The notes under the pieces were generated by a model that did not search any database, was not told the DNA's origin, and saw only the letters and a program-made list of their open reading frames with translations. This document shows, piece by piece, positions 42,963 to 51,092 of a stretch of DNA of 61,311 bases. Every line of letters starts with the position of its first letter. The first letter of the stretch is position 1. Position numbers and translations under genes: made by a program. The stretch comes from an uncultured Treponema sp. (lineage in GTDB: Bacteria; Spirochaetota; Spirochaetia; Treponematales; Treponemataceae), in assembly GCA_946615905.1 (NCBI GenBank), contig CAMOIE010000018.1, positions 1 through 61,311 of the forward strand. Direction: 5' to 3'.

Positions 42963-43049
42963 ATGACAAAGTACGAGAAAGTGATGCTCGCAATCGCAAT
43001 ACTCAGTTTGTTTATAGAAGCACTCGCTCTCTTGACTAAATTCTTGTAG
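42963..43049 (+). CDS. Small hydrophobic type I toxin (holin-like peptide)
   Basis: 28 residues: a short polar start MTKYEKVM, then one membrane helix (LAIAILSLFIEALALL), then TKFL. The (M)xxYEx2hhh opening with a single helix is that of the 'putative holin-like toxin' group related to TxpA/BsrG/Fst peptides of Firmicutes, which damage the membrane and are held down by an antisense RNA. AGGAGGT lies 9 nt upstream but is buried in a 7-bp hairpin; a consensus promoter precedes it and a convergent small RNA overlaps its 3' UTR. Family membership rests on pattern and on the complete surrounding architecture. Too short for ordinary gene callers. Confidence 0.7.
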   Translation: MTKYEKVMLAIAILSLFIEALALLTKFL

Positions 43050-43052
43050 GGC

Positions 43053-43141
43053 AAAAATAAAGCCTACCCTTGTTGGCAAAACTCCGAGTAGGCTCTTATC
43101 AATAGCTTAAAGGAGACAGACCAAAGCTGTGGTGTTCCTTT
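43053..43141 (-). ncRNA. Candidate antisense antitoxin RNA
   Basis: Predicted ~89-nt RNA starting near 43141. It begins with a stem (43109-43141) and ends at an intrinsic terminator: AGCCTAC/GTAGGCT (43061-43067 with 43088-43094) followed on the minus strand by TTATTTTT (43053-43060). It is fully complementary to the 3' UTR of the toxin mRNA, as in TxpA/RatA and BsrG/SR4. Confidence 0.65.
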
Positions 43142-43147
43142 CTCTTT
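43109..43147 (+). terminator. Terminator of the toxin mRNA
   Basis: AAAGGA (43109-43114) pairs with TCCTTT (43136-43141) and ACCA (43120-43123) with TGGT (43130-43133); CTCTTT follows. The same stem forms the 5' end of the antisense RNA. Confidence 0.55.
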
Positions 43148-43148
43148 A

Positions 43149-43176
43149 AATATACCATATTTTTTGCAAAAGTCAA
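43149..43176 (-). promoter_or_regulatory. Antitoxin RNA promoter
   Basis: On the minus strand TTGACT (43171-43176), 16 nt, TATATT (43149-43154). It is convergent to the toxin promoter 290 bp away. Confidence 0.6.
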
Positions 43177-43269
43177 CAATCAAAAAAATCAACTTTTTAA
43201 ACGGCTTAAATTTAACTAAAAGTTTTTAGCGTTTTGTCCGCAATCAGTGTTATAATATATGCGCCCAAT

Positions 43270-44583
43270 ATGAAGAAAATACTGATTGTCGATGATGAAG
43301 AAATTTCTCTCTGCATGACCGACCATATTCTGTCGGAATTTTATGAGACGGTCTGTGCCTCAAGCGGTCAGGAGGCTTTGGACTTGTATGCGGAGGAAAA
43401 GCCTGACCTGGTTCTAACTGACTTGTACATGCCCAAGATGACGGGCTACGAACTTAAAGAGAAAATTCAGGCCATGAGCAGCGAGATAGTTCCGGTGATG
43501 TTCATGACGGCGGAGACTTCAATCGAAGAGGAGAGCAAGGGCTTTGAGAGCGGGGCCATGGACTTTATCAGAAAGCCTTTCCGCGCGGACGTTTTGCTCA
43601 AAAGAATCGGGAATATTATCCAGACCCAGGAGAAAATCCGTGGCTTGCAGACAGCAGCCTTTACTGACCCGATGACAGGCTGCCTTAACAAGAGCGCAAG
43701 TCAGGAGAGAATAGCGGACATCTGCCATAAAATTCCCGGCGCGCTGATGATAATCGACTTGGACAGCTTTAAATTGGTCAACGACATCTACGGTCACGCG
43801 ATGGGAGACAAAGTTCTGATTCGTTTTGCGGAAATCCTGCGTTCGGTAATGAGGACAGACGACATCGTTGGTCGCCTTGGCGGGGACGAGTTCATCGCAT
43901 TCTGCCAGAACGTGAACGACTTTGAGGTCATCAAAAAAAAGACCGAGTACATGAACAAGCACATTCTGGAGTCCGCGATTGACTTCATGGGCGAGCAGAT
44001 GAACATTCCGCTCGGAGTTTCGGTGGGCTGCGTTTTTTCGCCGGACGAGGGAATCGACTTTACGGACTTGTATAAAAAGGCTGACAAGGCCCTTTATTCG
44101 GTCAAGCAGAACGGAAAGCACGGGGCTGACATTTTCAAAAGCGAGGAAGGCGAAAGTCCAAAAGAAAAGAATCTTTCAGAGGGGCTTGGCCAGATTACGC
44201 AGATTTTAAGCGAGAGGAACCAGGGCAAGGGGGCTTACGAGCTTGGATTCGACCAGTTCCGCACTGTATACCGCTTTACTTCCAGAATCATCACGAACTA
44301 CAAGCACAAGGCGAGCCTGATTCTCTTTACGATAGAGTCTGCCGAAAAAAGCGTCCTCCCGGTTTTGGACGTTACCGAGTATTTTTTCCAGATTTTAAAA
44401 GAAACATTGCGGCAGAGCGACGTGATTTCGCTCAACGGCAACAATTCCTGCCTGGCCCTGATTTTGAAGGCGAATTCCCATGAAATAAAAATTGTAATCG
44501 ACAGAATCATGAAAAACTGGAACGAAAAGTCCCCGGACTCGACATACAAAATCAAATACGAAATAAACAAAGTCGGAGAGTGA
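43270..44583 (+). CDS. Response regulator with GGDEF diguanylate cyclase domain
   Basis: 437 residues from ATG 43270. REC domain residues 1-118 with phosphoacceptor D51 (LTDLYMP) and the acidic DDEE at 8-11. GGDEF domain ~125-290 with an intact GRLGGDEFIAF (GGDEF at 204-208), so it should make cyclic di-GMP. The last ~140 residues (LSEGLGQITQIL..., PVLDVTEYFFQILKETL) are unrecognised and may be a degenerate cyclase-like fold. It is translationally close to the HPt gene (3 nt). TATAAT at 43251-43256 gives a leader of only ~6 nt and no ribosome site is seen. Confidence 0.9.
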   Translation: MKKILIVDDEEISLCMTDHILSEFYETVCASSGQEALDLYAEEKPDLVLTDLYMPKMTGYELKEKIQAMSSEIVPVMFMTAETSIEEESKGFESGAMDFIRKPFRADVLLKRIGNIIQTQEKIRGLQTAAFTDPMTGCLNKSASQERIADICHKIPGALMIIDLDSFKLVNDIYGHAMGDKVLIRFAEILRSVMRTDDIVGRLGGDEFIAFCQNVNDFEVIKKKTEYMNKHILESAIDFMGEQMNIPLGVSVGCVFSPDEGIDFTDLYKKADKALYSVKQNGKHGADIFKSEEGESPKEKNLSEGLGQITQILSERNQGKGAYELGFDQFRTVYRFTSRIITNYKHKASLILFTIESAEKSVLPVLDVTEYFFQILKETLRQSDVISLNGNNSCLALILKANSHEIKIVIDRIMKNWNEKSPDSTYKIKYEINKVGE

Positions 44584-44585
44584 AA

Positions 44586-44939
44586 ATGACGCTTAAGGAA
44601 ATGTATGAGAAAATCGGCTCTGATTACGCAGCCCTTCTCGAAAGGCTTGCAAGCGAAAAGCTGATTAAAAAACTGGTCCTCAAGTATCCTGCCAACACGA
44701 GCTGCGAGCAGCTAAAAAATGACCTTGAGAAAAAGGACTATGAGCAGGCCTTTGTCTCATGCCATACGCTAAAAGGCATCGCGCTGAATTTGGGCTTTGA
44801 CGCACTTGCAAAATGCACGTCCGAGATGACAGAACTTTTGCGCGCAAAGCAATGCGACAATTTGGAGCCGCTTTTTGAGTCAATCCGCGCCGAGCATGAG
44901 AAAGTCCTGGCCGCTATAAGTGGACTGGACGGGGAATAA
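44586..44939 (+). CDS. HPt (histidine phosphotransfer) domain protein
   Basis: 117 residues, a single HPt four-helix bundle. The phosphorylated His is H60 in FVSCHTLKGIALNLGFDAL. It probably relays phosphate between the downstream hybrid kinase and the upstream GGDEF regulator, whose stop lies 2 nt before this start. GGAGAG is 5-11 nt upstream of ATG 44586; a GTG at 44580 is an alternative. Confidence 0.92.
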   Translation: MTLKEMYEKIGSDYAALLERLASEKLIKKLVLKYPANTSCEQLKNDLEKKDYEQAFVSCHTLKGIALNLGFDALAKCTSEMTELLRAKQCDNLEPLFESIRAEHEKVLAAISGLDGE

Positions 44940-44976
44940 CAGATAAAGGACAATTCTAAAAAGGGGAGATTTTACT

Positions 44977-47538
44977 ATGATCAACAAAAAAAGAAGACGC
45001 TTGCTTGTTTCGGTGATGGCTTTTTCGCTGACCGTGATTTTGGGTGTGCTGATTTTGCTGGGGCTTTTCATAAACCACCAGAGCAAAAAAGAGAGCCTTA
45101 TAATCTCTGAGATTTACATGAAGGGTCTTTCGAGCCAGATGACCCGGCAGCTCACATCTCTGATGGACTTGTATTTTGTCCAGGCTCAGACGCTGACTTC
45201 CGTTGACGAGGACAAGTCCACCTCCACGGACAACATACGGGAGCGCATAAGGAAAATCAACGGCTTTCTGGGCTTTGAGAACGTCGCCCTGATTGACGAG
45301 GATGGAAACACAGAGATTCTTGTTGGCGAGGAGCTTACCCTCTGCCTGAGCGAGTCGATAAACCTTCTCTTTCGCTCGGAGCTTAAGGCCGGAAGAAGGA
45401 TGGCCGCAGCAGGAGACCCGCACACTAGCGGAAAGCGGCAGATTGTATTCGGTATTCCTGCCTCATACAAAATGCAAAACGGAGCTAACGCAGTTGGACT
45501 TGCCGCCACAATCCCGGCCGAGAAATTCCTTTCCGCACTCCTTATGAACGTGGACAACAACATCGTTGACATAATGATTGTGAACCGTGAGGGAAACTTT
45601 GTTCTCCGAAAAGAGCGCGAGGGAGTAGAGAGCTACTACGACTACATGAGGAAGACCGACGTAGGAAACAGCAGTGAGGTCGAGGACTTTATCTCCACGC
45701 TCAAAGACGCCATGGAAAAAAGAAAGGACTTCGGCTCCGTCATCTCAAAAAAAGACGACTCCCAGTACATTTTCTGCCGCTCTATTGCCGACTCCGAGTG
45801 GTATTTTGTTTCAGTCCTCCCTTATGGCACCTTGAACAACGCTGTCAGCTCCATAAATTCCCAGAACTCCGTGGCCGAAATCGTCACAATCCTGATAATC
45901 ATAGGCGTTTTGATTCTGATTCTTGAAGTCTACCTCTGGATAAACAAGCAGCAGCTGATAGAAGTTGAGAAGGCACGGAACGAGGCGATTCGCGCAAACA
46001 AGGCAAAGAGCGAATTCCTTTCCAACATGAGCCACGACATCCGCACCCCGATGAACGCGATTCAGGGAATGACCGCAATCGCCACCGCCCACCTTGACAA
46101 CACAGACCAGGTGAAGCACTGCCTGGCAAAAATCTCACTTGCAGGCCGCCACCTTTTGGGCCTTATAAACGACATTTTGGATATGTCAAAAATCGAGAGC
46201 GGCAAGATGAGCCTGAACATAGACCGCGCCTCCCTCCGAGACATAATGGACAGCATCGTGGGAATCGCCCAGCCCCAGATGAAGGTGAAAAACCAGCGCT
46301 TTGAGATTTTCATCAGGAACATAATCTCCGAGTACGTCTACTGCGACGCGGTTCGCCTGAACCAGGTGATTTTAAATCTTATGAGCAACGCGATTAAATT
46401 CACGCCGGAAGAAGGAAAAATCACAATCTCAATGACGCAAAGCCCTTCAAAAAAGGGTGACAATTTCGTCACCGTGATTATTCACGTCGTTGACACCGGA
46501 ATCGGAATCGACCCCAAATTCAAGGATTCCATCTGGGAAGCATTCACGAGAGAGGACAACTCAAGAGTCCACAAGATTCAGGGAAGCGGACTTGGAATGG
46601 CGATTACCCGCTACATCGTGGACAAGATGGAGGGAGAAGTCACATTTGAAAGCGAGCTTGGCAAGGGGACTGACTTCTGCGTGAAAGTTGACCTTGAAAA
46701 AGCCCCGTCAAACGACAACGAGGTCATGAAATTTGACGGCGGAGACGTTCTTGTTGTCGATGACGACAAGGAGCTTTGCGAGAGTGCGATGGAAGTCCTG
46801 CGAGAATTCGGCCTGAACCCGGAGTCAACGCTGGACGGCGAGTCTTCGATAGAGCTTGCCATGGAACGCCACAAAAAGGGAAATGACTACAAGCTGATTC
46901 TGATGGACTGGATGCTCCCAGGCATGAACGGAATCGAGACGGTCTGGCAGCTTAGAAACCAGATTGGCAATGAAGTTCCGATAATCCTCATAACGGCCTA
47001 CGACTGGATGGATTTTGAGGGCGAGGCGCGCAAGGCCGGAATCACAGGCTTTATCTCAAAGCCCCTTTTCAAATCCACCTTATACCACGGAATAAAGCCC
47101 TTCCTGAAAAAAGAGGAGGCCATCGAAGTCAAAAAAGAAAGCACCGGCGGACTCAAGGGGCTTAAAATCCTTCTTGCCGAGGACAACGAGATTAACAAGG
47201 AGGTCGCGGAGGCGCTTCTTGAAGACCAGGGAATCACTATTGACTGGGCAGAAAACGGAAGCCTTGCCGTCGAGAAATTCAGCGAGATGCCGGAGGGCTA
47301 TTACGACGCGATTTTGATGGATTTGCGAATGCCAGTCATGGACGGCTACGAGGCCACCGAGCATATCAGGCGGCTCAGCAGAAGAGACTCAAACATCCCG
47401 ATTCTTGCGATGACTGCGGATGCCTTCAGCGAGGACGTGCAGCGTTGCCTTGACGTTGGAATGAACGCCCACATCTCAAAGCCGATTGACATCAAAAAGC
47501 TCATGCAGGCACTCGAAGAGCATCTGAGCAAAAAATAA
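44977..47538 (+). CDS. Hybrid sensor histidine kinase with two receiver domains
   Basis: 853 residues. An N-terminal membrane helix (~13-33) and a second near 310-330 flank a ~270-residue periplasmic dCache-like sensor. Then HisKA with H353 (FLSNMSHDIRTPMNAIQGM), HATPase (N box LMSNAIKFTPEEG; G boxes VDTGIGIDP, GSGLGMAI), REC1 with D644 (ILMDWMLPGMNG) and REC2 with D782 (ILMDLRMPVMDG). It autophosphorylates on a ligand signal and passes phosphate through the HPt to the diguanylate cyclase. It is the third gene of the phosphorelay operon. Confidence 0.93.
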   Translation: MINKKRRRLLVSVMAFSLTVILGVLILLGLFINHQSKKESLIISEIYMKGLSSQMTRQLTSLMDLYFVQAQTLTSVDEDKSTSTDNIRERIRKINGFLGFENVALIDEDGNTEILVGEELTLCLSESINLLFRSELKAGRRMAAAGDPHTSGKRQIVFGIPASYKMQNGANAVGLAATIPAEKFLSALLMNVDNNIVDIMIVNREGNFVLRKEREGVESYYDYMRKTDVGNSSEVEDFISTLKDAMEKRKDFGSVISKKDDSQYIFCRSIADSEWYFVSVLPYGTLNNAVSSINSQNSVAEIVTILIIIGVLILILEVYLWINKQQLIEVEKARNEAIRANKAKSEFLSNMSHDIRTPMNAIQGMTAIATAHLDNTDQVKHCLAKISLAGRHLLGLINDILDMSKIESGKMSLNIDRASLRDIMDSIVGIAQPQMKVKNQRFEIFIRNIISEYVYCDAVRLNQVILNLMSNAIKFTPEEGKITISMTQSPSKKGDNFVTVIIHVVDTGIGIDPKFKDSIWEAFTREDNSRVHKIQGSGLGMAITRYIVDKMEGEVTFESELGKGTDFCVKVDLEKAPSNDNEVMKFDGGDVLVVDDDKELCESAMEVLREFGLNPESTLDGESSIELAMERHKKGNDYKLILMDWMLPGMNGIETVWQLRNQIGNEVPIILITAYDWMDFEGEARKAGITGFISKPLFKSTLYHGIKPFLKKEEAIEVKKESTGGLKGLKILLAEDNEINKEVAEALLEDQGITIDWAENGSLAVEKFSEMPEGYYDAILMDLRMPVMDGYEATEHIRRLSRRDSNIPILAMTADAFSEDVQRCLDVGMNAHISKPIDIKKLMQALEEHLSKK

Positions 47539-47608
47539 AATAGAAGAAAATTGGGCTATGATGCTGATCTGAAAGTTCACGAGGTGTGGTCATTGAGCCT
47601 GCGGTTGC

Positions 47609-47669
47609 TGAGCCTGTCGAAGCATCGAAATGCCCACACCCACTATATCCGCAGGCTTCGACAAGCTCA
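47609..47669. repeat. Intergenic inverted repeat of the GAGCCTGTCGAA family
   Basis: TGAGCCTGTCGAAGC (47609-47623) and GCTTCGACAAGCTCA (47655-47669) pair at 14 of 15 positions. Second-best copy of the family also found at 32.45 and 34.55 kb. Confidence 0.65.
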
Positions 47670-47718
47670 ACCAGCGGATACTTCGGGGTTTCACATCGCT
47701 GCCGCAATTTTTGAACGA

Positions 47719-47748
47719 GCCGGCACGGAGGCCGGCCGCAATTTTTTT
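47719..47748 (+). terminator. Intrinsic terminator after the phosphorelay operon
   Basis: GCCGGC (47719-47724), 6-nt loop, GCCGGC (47731-47736), CGCAA, then seven T residues (47742-47748). Confidence 0.75.
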
Positions 47749-48868
47749 ACTTTCTGTTTTTCTCGATAAAGCTGATTATCGTCTCGAATACGGTCTTTTT
47801 GTCAAAGTCCTTGCCGCCGTGGCTTGCGCCAACCAGTGAATAGCGCGTTGAGTCAACTCCAGATTCCTTGAGCGCGTTGTGCAAAAGGACAGTCTGGCTC
47901 GGAGAAACGATTACGTCAGAGTCTCCCTGCATCAAAAGGAAGTGCATGTCTTTTCCTCGTCCGGCATAAGTAATCGGATTCGCCTTTTTTGTCTCCTCTA
48001 AATCATCGAAGACTGACTTTCCGCTGAAAACCCCGTTGACAAACTGAGCCTCGCTTGTGGTAGGAAGGGCGTGGGCAGCCTGAACATCTTTCGGATAATC
48101 GGCTGCGACTTGTGTCAGGTCGGAAAGCCCGTAAAGGTCAATCACGCAGTTCACGTCAGTCGAATAGCCAAGATTGTTTTCGCCCTTGTATTCTGGAAGC
48201 CCCCTTGTAAGAGCCGTGATTGCCACCATGTAGCCACCAGCCGAATTTCCGAGCAATGAGATATTGTCCGAATCAAGATTGTATTTTGCGGCGTTGGCGC
48301 GCACCCAGCGGATAGCGTCGTGGGCATCTGCGATTGCATCCTTGTAGGTTCCAGTTCCGACAAGGCGGTATTCAACTGAAATCACCGCATAACCCTTGTT
48401 CGCAAGGTAGTTGCGGGTCACGGGGAGGGATTCCGTGGAACACCGCATAAAGCCACCGCCCGGAATCACCAGAACTGCCGGGCTTGCCTTTTTTGCCTCC
48501 GGGTGATAGAGGACTTTCGCCTTGAGTTCCAAGAGTTCCCCCTTGTGATTGCCGTCGGCGTAGACTGTCGTCTTGTAGACCGTATTTTCTTCCGCATAAT
48601 TCGCGCTTGACTCTCCAATGCTTTCTTCGCTTCTCAAATCCATGATGAGTGAAGTTGATGTGTCCGCCTTTATGGAAACCGTGTCGTTCGGGGCAACTGA
48701 AGTCCCGTACTCATTTTTCGCGTGGCTCAAATCGATGCTTGTGTCCACTTTTGCCTCCCTTGAAGCTGAATCTGCCGCTGGAGCTACTTTTGAAGATGTG
48801 CAGGCCGTAAAAAGAGTGGCCGCAGCCAATGCCGTAAATGAAAAATTTAAGACTTTCTTTGCTTTCAT
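47747..48868 (-). CDS. Lipid-anchored alpha/beta-hydrolase (acetyl-esterase/lipase family)
   Basis: 373 residues. Lipobox LFTAC near residue 20 marks an exported lipoprotein. A ~75-residue linker precedes an alpha/beta-hydrolase core: oxyanion loop PGGGFMRC, nucleophile elbow GNSAGGY (Ser), Asp in DVIVSP and His in GASHGGKDF. This is the BD-FAE / hormone-sensitive-like carbohydrate-esterase family that removes acetyl or feruloyl groups from plant polysaccharides. It is divergent from an AraC regulator and near pectate lyase and GH31 genes. Confidence 0.85.
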   Translation of the reverse strand: MKAKKVLNFSFTALAAATLFTACTSSKVAPAADSASREAKVDTSIDLSHAKNEYGTSVAPNDTVSIKADTSTSLIMDLRSEESIGESSANYAEENTVYKTTVYADGNHKGELLELKAKVLYHPEAKKASPAVLVIPGGGFMRCSTESLPVTRNYLANKGYAVISVEYRLVGTGTYKDAIADAHDAIRWVRANAAKYNLDSDNISLLGNSAGGYMVAITALTRGLPEYKGENNLGYSTDVNCVIDLYGLSDLTQVAADYPKDVQAAHALPTTSEAQFVNGVFSGKSVFDDLEETKKANPITYAGRGKDMHFLLMQGDSDVIVSPSQTVLLHNALKESGVDSTRYSLVGASHGGKDFDKKTVFETIISFIEKNRK

Positions 48869-48923
48869 TGTAAGCCTCCTGTGTTTTTGTCTTATGACGT
48901 TACTATAATCAAGCTTGCGACAT

Positions 48924-48999
48924 TCCGTAATATTAATAGTTAACGGATTTTCCTTTAAAAATTAATATTTTGCTAGTAAAATCACTTAAAAGTAACGGA
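48924..48999. promoter_or_regulatory. Candidate AraC binding boxes
   Basis: TAACGGA occurs at 48941-48947 and 48993-48999 in direct orientation and once inverted as TCCGTAA at 48924-48930, all in the 174-bp esterase/araC intergenic region. Direct repeats of this kind are typical AraC sites. Confidence 0.4.
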
Positions 49000-49042
49000 A
49001 AAAATCTAACTTTTAAAATCAGAGAAAATTCAGGGGCATAGT

Positions 49043-49897
49043 ATGGAGACGGCAGTCATTTTCGCGCTCAAAAAGACGGAGGAAAAGAATCTTCCTATAA
49101 AAATCTTTTTGCAGAAAAAAAACGAGGGGCTTTCGCTGCACAGCCACGAGTCTTTTGAGCTTTCGTATATCGCGGAGGGAACTTTTGACCATATACTTGA
49201 AAGCGGGGAAAAAATCACCCTCAAAAAAGGCCATCTTTGTATAATAGCACCGGGGGAACGGCATAAATGCGCCCTAGGCTCGGATGACTCAATCGTCATA
49301 AACATTCAAATTGAAAAAAGTCTTTTTACATCCACTTTCATGTCGTTTCTGTCGGACGCGGCTGTAATCGGGGATTTTTTCGTGAATACTGTGCTTGGTC
49401 TGCCTTCCGTGAGAAATTCCATCGCAATCGCCGCAAAACCCGGCGACTACTGCGACTCCCTTGTTGACAGGCTTTGCTCCGAATACATTAAAAACGACAG
49501 CTATGCTCTGCTTAAAATCAGGAGCCTTTTGATTCTCTTTTTTGCCGAAATTTTGCAGTCAGCCCCGGAACACGCAAGCTCCTTTTCGCCTAAAATCCAG
49601 AGAATCGTCAGCTATATTGCCCACAAGCCGGACCGCGCAAGCCTTGCGGAAACAGCAGACCACTTCAACATGCATCCGAACTATCTTTCCGCGCTCATCA
49701 AAAAGGAGACGGGATTTTCGTTCGCAGAGATTTCCGGCAGAATCCGCCTGACACAGGCCTGCCAGATGCTCAAAGAAAAGCGGCTCTCAACCGAGGAGAT
49801 AGCAACACTTCTGGGCTATTCGGACGGAGAGAGTTTTTCCGCCATGTTCCGCAGGAAGATGGGTGTCAGTCCCGCAAAATACAGGCAGGGGGAATAA
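49043..49897 (+). CDS. AraC-family transcriptional regulator
   Basis: 284 residues. N-terminal cupin-type effector domain (LSLHSHESFELSYIAEG, KKGHLCIIAPGERHKC) and C-terminal two-helix-turn-helix AraC domain (LAETADHFNMHPNYLSALIK and LSTEEIATLLGYSDGESFSA). Probably senses a sugar and activates the divergent esterase or neighbouring carbohydrate genes. AGGGG precedes the ATG. Confidence 0.9.
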   Translation: METAVIFALKKTEEKNLPIKIFLQKKNEGLSLHSHESFELSYIAEGTFDHILESGEKITLKKGHLCIIAPGERHKCALGSDDSIVINIQIEKSLFTSTFMSFLSDAAVIGDFFVNTVLGLPSVRNSIAIAAKPGDYCDSLVDRLCSEYIKNDSYALLKIRSLLILFFAEILQSAPEHASSFSPKIQRIVSYIAHKPDRASLAETADHFNMHPNYLSALIKKETGFSFAEISGRIRLTQACQMLKEKRLSTEEIATLLGYSDGESFSAMFRRKMGVSPAKYRQGE

Positions 49898-49922
49898 TCG
49901 CACAAGTCGAATACAGAATCTT

Positions 49923-50525
49923 CTACAAAAACAAGACCCCGTAAAATCCGCCCATCATCACGACAAAGAGGGGGTGGATTTTGGTCTTGAAGAGGATTAT
50001 GCAGGCTAAGACGTAAAAAAATATGTTCTGAAAGTTAAAGAGTCCGAGCCAGACCTGCGTATTCTTCAATGAATCCAAGGCTGAGATTCCGCCAGAAGGT
50101 AAAGTCAAAAGGGCAATCACAAAAATCTTGGCCGCTGCGACAGCGATAACCCCGGTCACAGCAGGACGCAATGTAGAAAAGGCAGCCTTTACCCCCGCCC
50201 GGTCGCTGAATTTGCCGAAAAAACGGGCGATAATCAGAATGCAGATGATTGACGGAAGAACTTGCCCCAAAGTCGTGATTATTCCACCGCCAGGGCCGTA
50301 AAGCTCGGTCCCGATGTAGGTCGCCATGTTAACGCCTATCGGACCCGGAGTCGACTCAGAGACGGCGACCATTGAATAAAAGAATTCCGGCGTAATCAGG
50401 TGAAAGCGGTCAACCAAAAGCTGCTGCATGATAGTCAGCCCGACAAGGCCGCCACCAATCGTAATCAGCCCGATATAAAAGAAAAGACAGAACAAAAAAA
50501 ACAAAGAAACAGTGTCGCCAGTCAT
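49923..50525 (-). CDS. chrA: Chromate transporter family protein (short ChrA, C-type)
   Basis: 200 residues, ~6 membrane segments, one half of a split ChrA. Conserved FFYIGLITIGGGLVGLTIM and VAVSESTPGPIGVNMATYIG motifs. It overlaps the partner by 4 nt (50522-50525), and two-component short-chain ChrA pairs form a heterodimeric transporter. The substrate in gut bacteria is unknown; chromate efflux is the reference function only. Confidence 0.88.
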   Translation of the reverse strand: MTGDTVSLFFLFCLFFYIGLITIGGGLVGLTIMQQLLVDRFHLITPEFFYSMVAVSESTPGPIGVNMATYIGTELYGPGGGIITTLGQVLPSIICILIIARFFGKFSDRAGVKAAFSTLRPAVTGVIAVAAAKIFVIALLTLPSGGISALDSLKNTQVWLGLFNFQNIFFYVLACIILFKTKIHPLFVVMMGGFYGVLFL

Positions 50526-51091
50526 TTTTCGCCCCCAGATTTTTCATTCGAAAGCTGCCCCCGCGCACCGGCAAGAAGAACGCCGATTGCACAAGAGCCG
50601 ACTATTATCCAGATTGTCGAGACGTTCCAGACGAAAATCAGCAGGAATGAAATCACAAAGAGGGCAAAGCCCAAAATGCTCTTCACTGACTTTTTTGCGA
50701 AGTTGAAAACCGCATAAGTCAGCAAGGCGGCCACCGAGACGTTGATTCCCTTGAGGGCTTTTTGAACCCATGGAATGTCCGCAAAATTCGAAATGAAAAG
50801 CGCGATTATCGTAATGATTATGACAGAGGGGCAGACAACACCGAAAGTCGCGATTATTCCGCCAATAGTCCCCGCCCGCTTGTAGCCAACGAATGTCGCG
50901 ACGTTCACCGCGATGATTCCTGGCGTGGACTGGCCGATTGCAAAATAGTCGAGCAGCTCGTCAGAAGTAACCCAGCCACGCTTGTCGCCAAGCTCCCGCT
51001 CCAAAATCGGCAGCATTGCGATTCCGCCGCCGAACGTGCAGATTCCGACCTTGAAAAAGGCCGTGAACAATTCAAAAAGTTTTTTAAGCAT
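50522..51091 (-). CDS. chrA: Chromate transporter family protein (short ChrA, N-type)
   Basis: 189 residues, with KVGICTFGGGIAMLPILERE and AIGQSTPGIIAVNVATFVGY, the ChrA N-half motifs. First gene of the split pair; its start lies 1 nt from the pectate lyase stop, so it may be co-transcribed with an enzyme of unrelated function. Confidence 0.88.
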   Translation of the reverse strand: MLKKLFELFTAFFKVGICTFGGGIAMLPILERELGDKRGWVTSDELLDYFAIGQSTPGIIAVNVATFVGYKRAGTIGGIIATFGVVCPSVIIITIIALFISNFADIPWVQKALKGINVSVAALLTYAVFNFAKKSVKSILGFALFVISFLLIFVWNVSTIWIIVGSCAIGVLLAGARGQLSNEKSGGEK

Positions 51092-51092
51092 T

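Noticed and set aside
42897..43079. 60-aa minus-strand ORF over the toxin locus
   Set aside because: No ribosome site and antisense to the 28-residue peptide; the minus-strand signal here is better explained by an antisense RNA.
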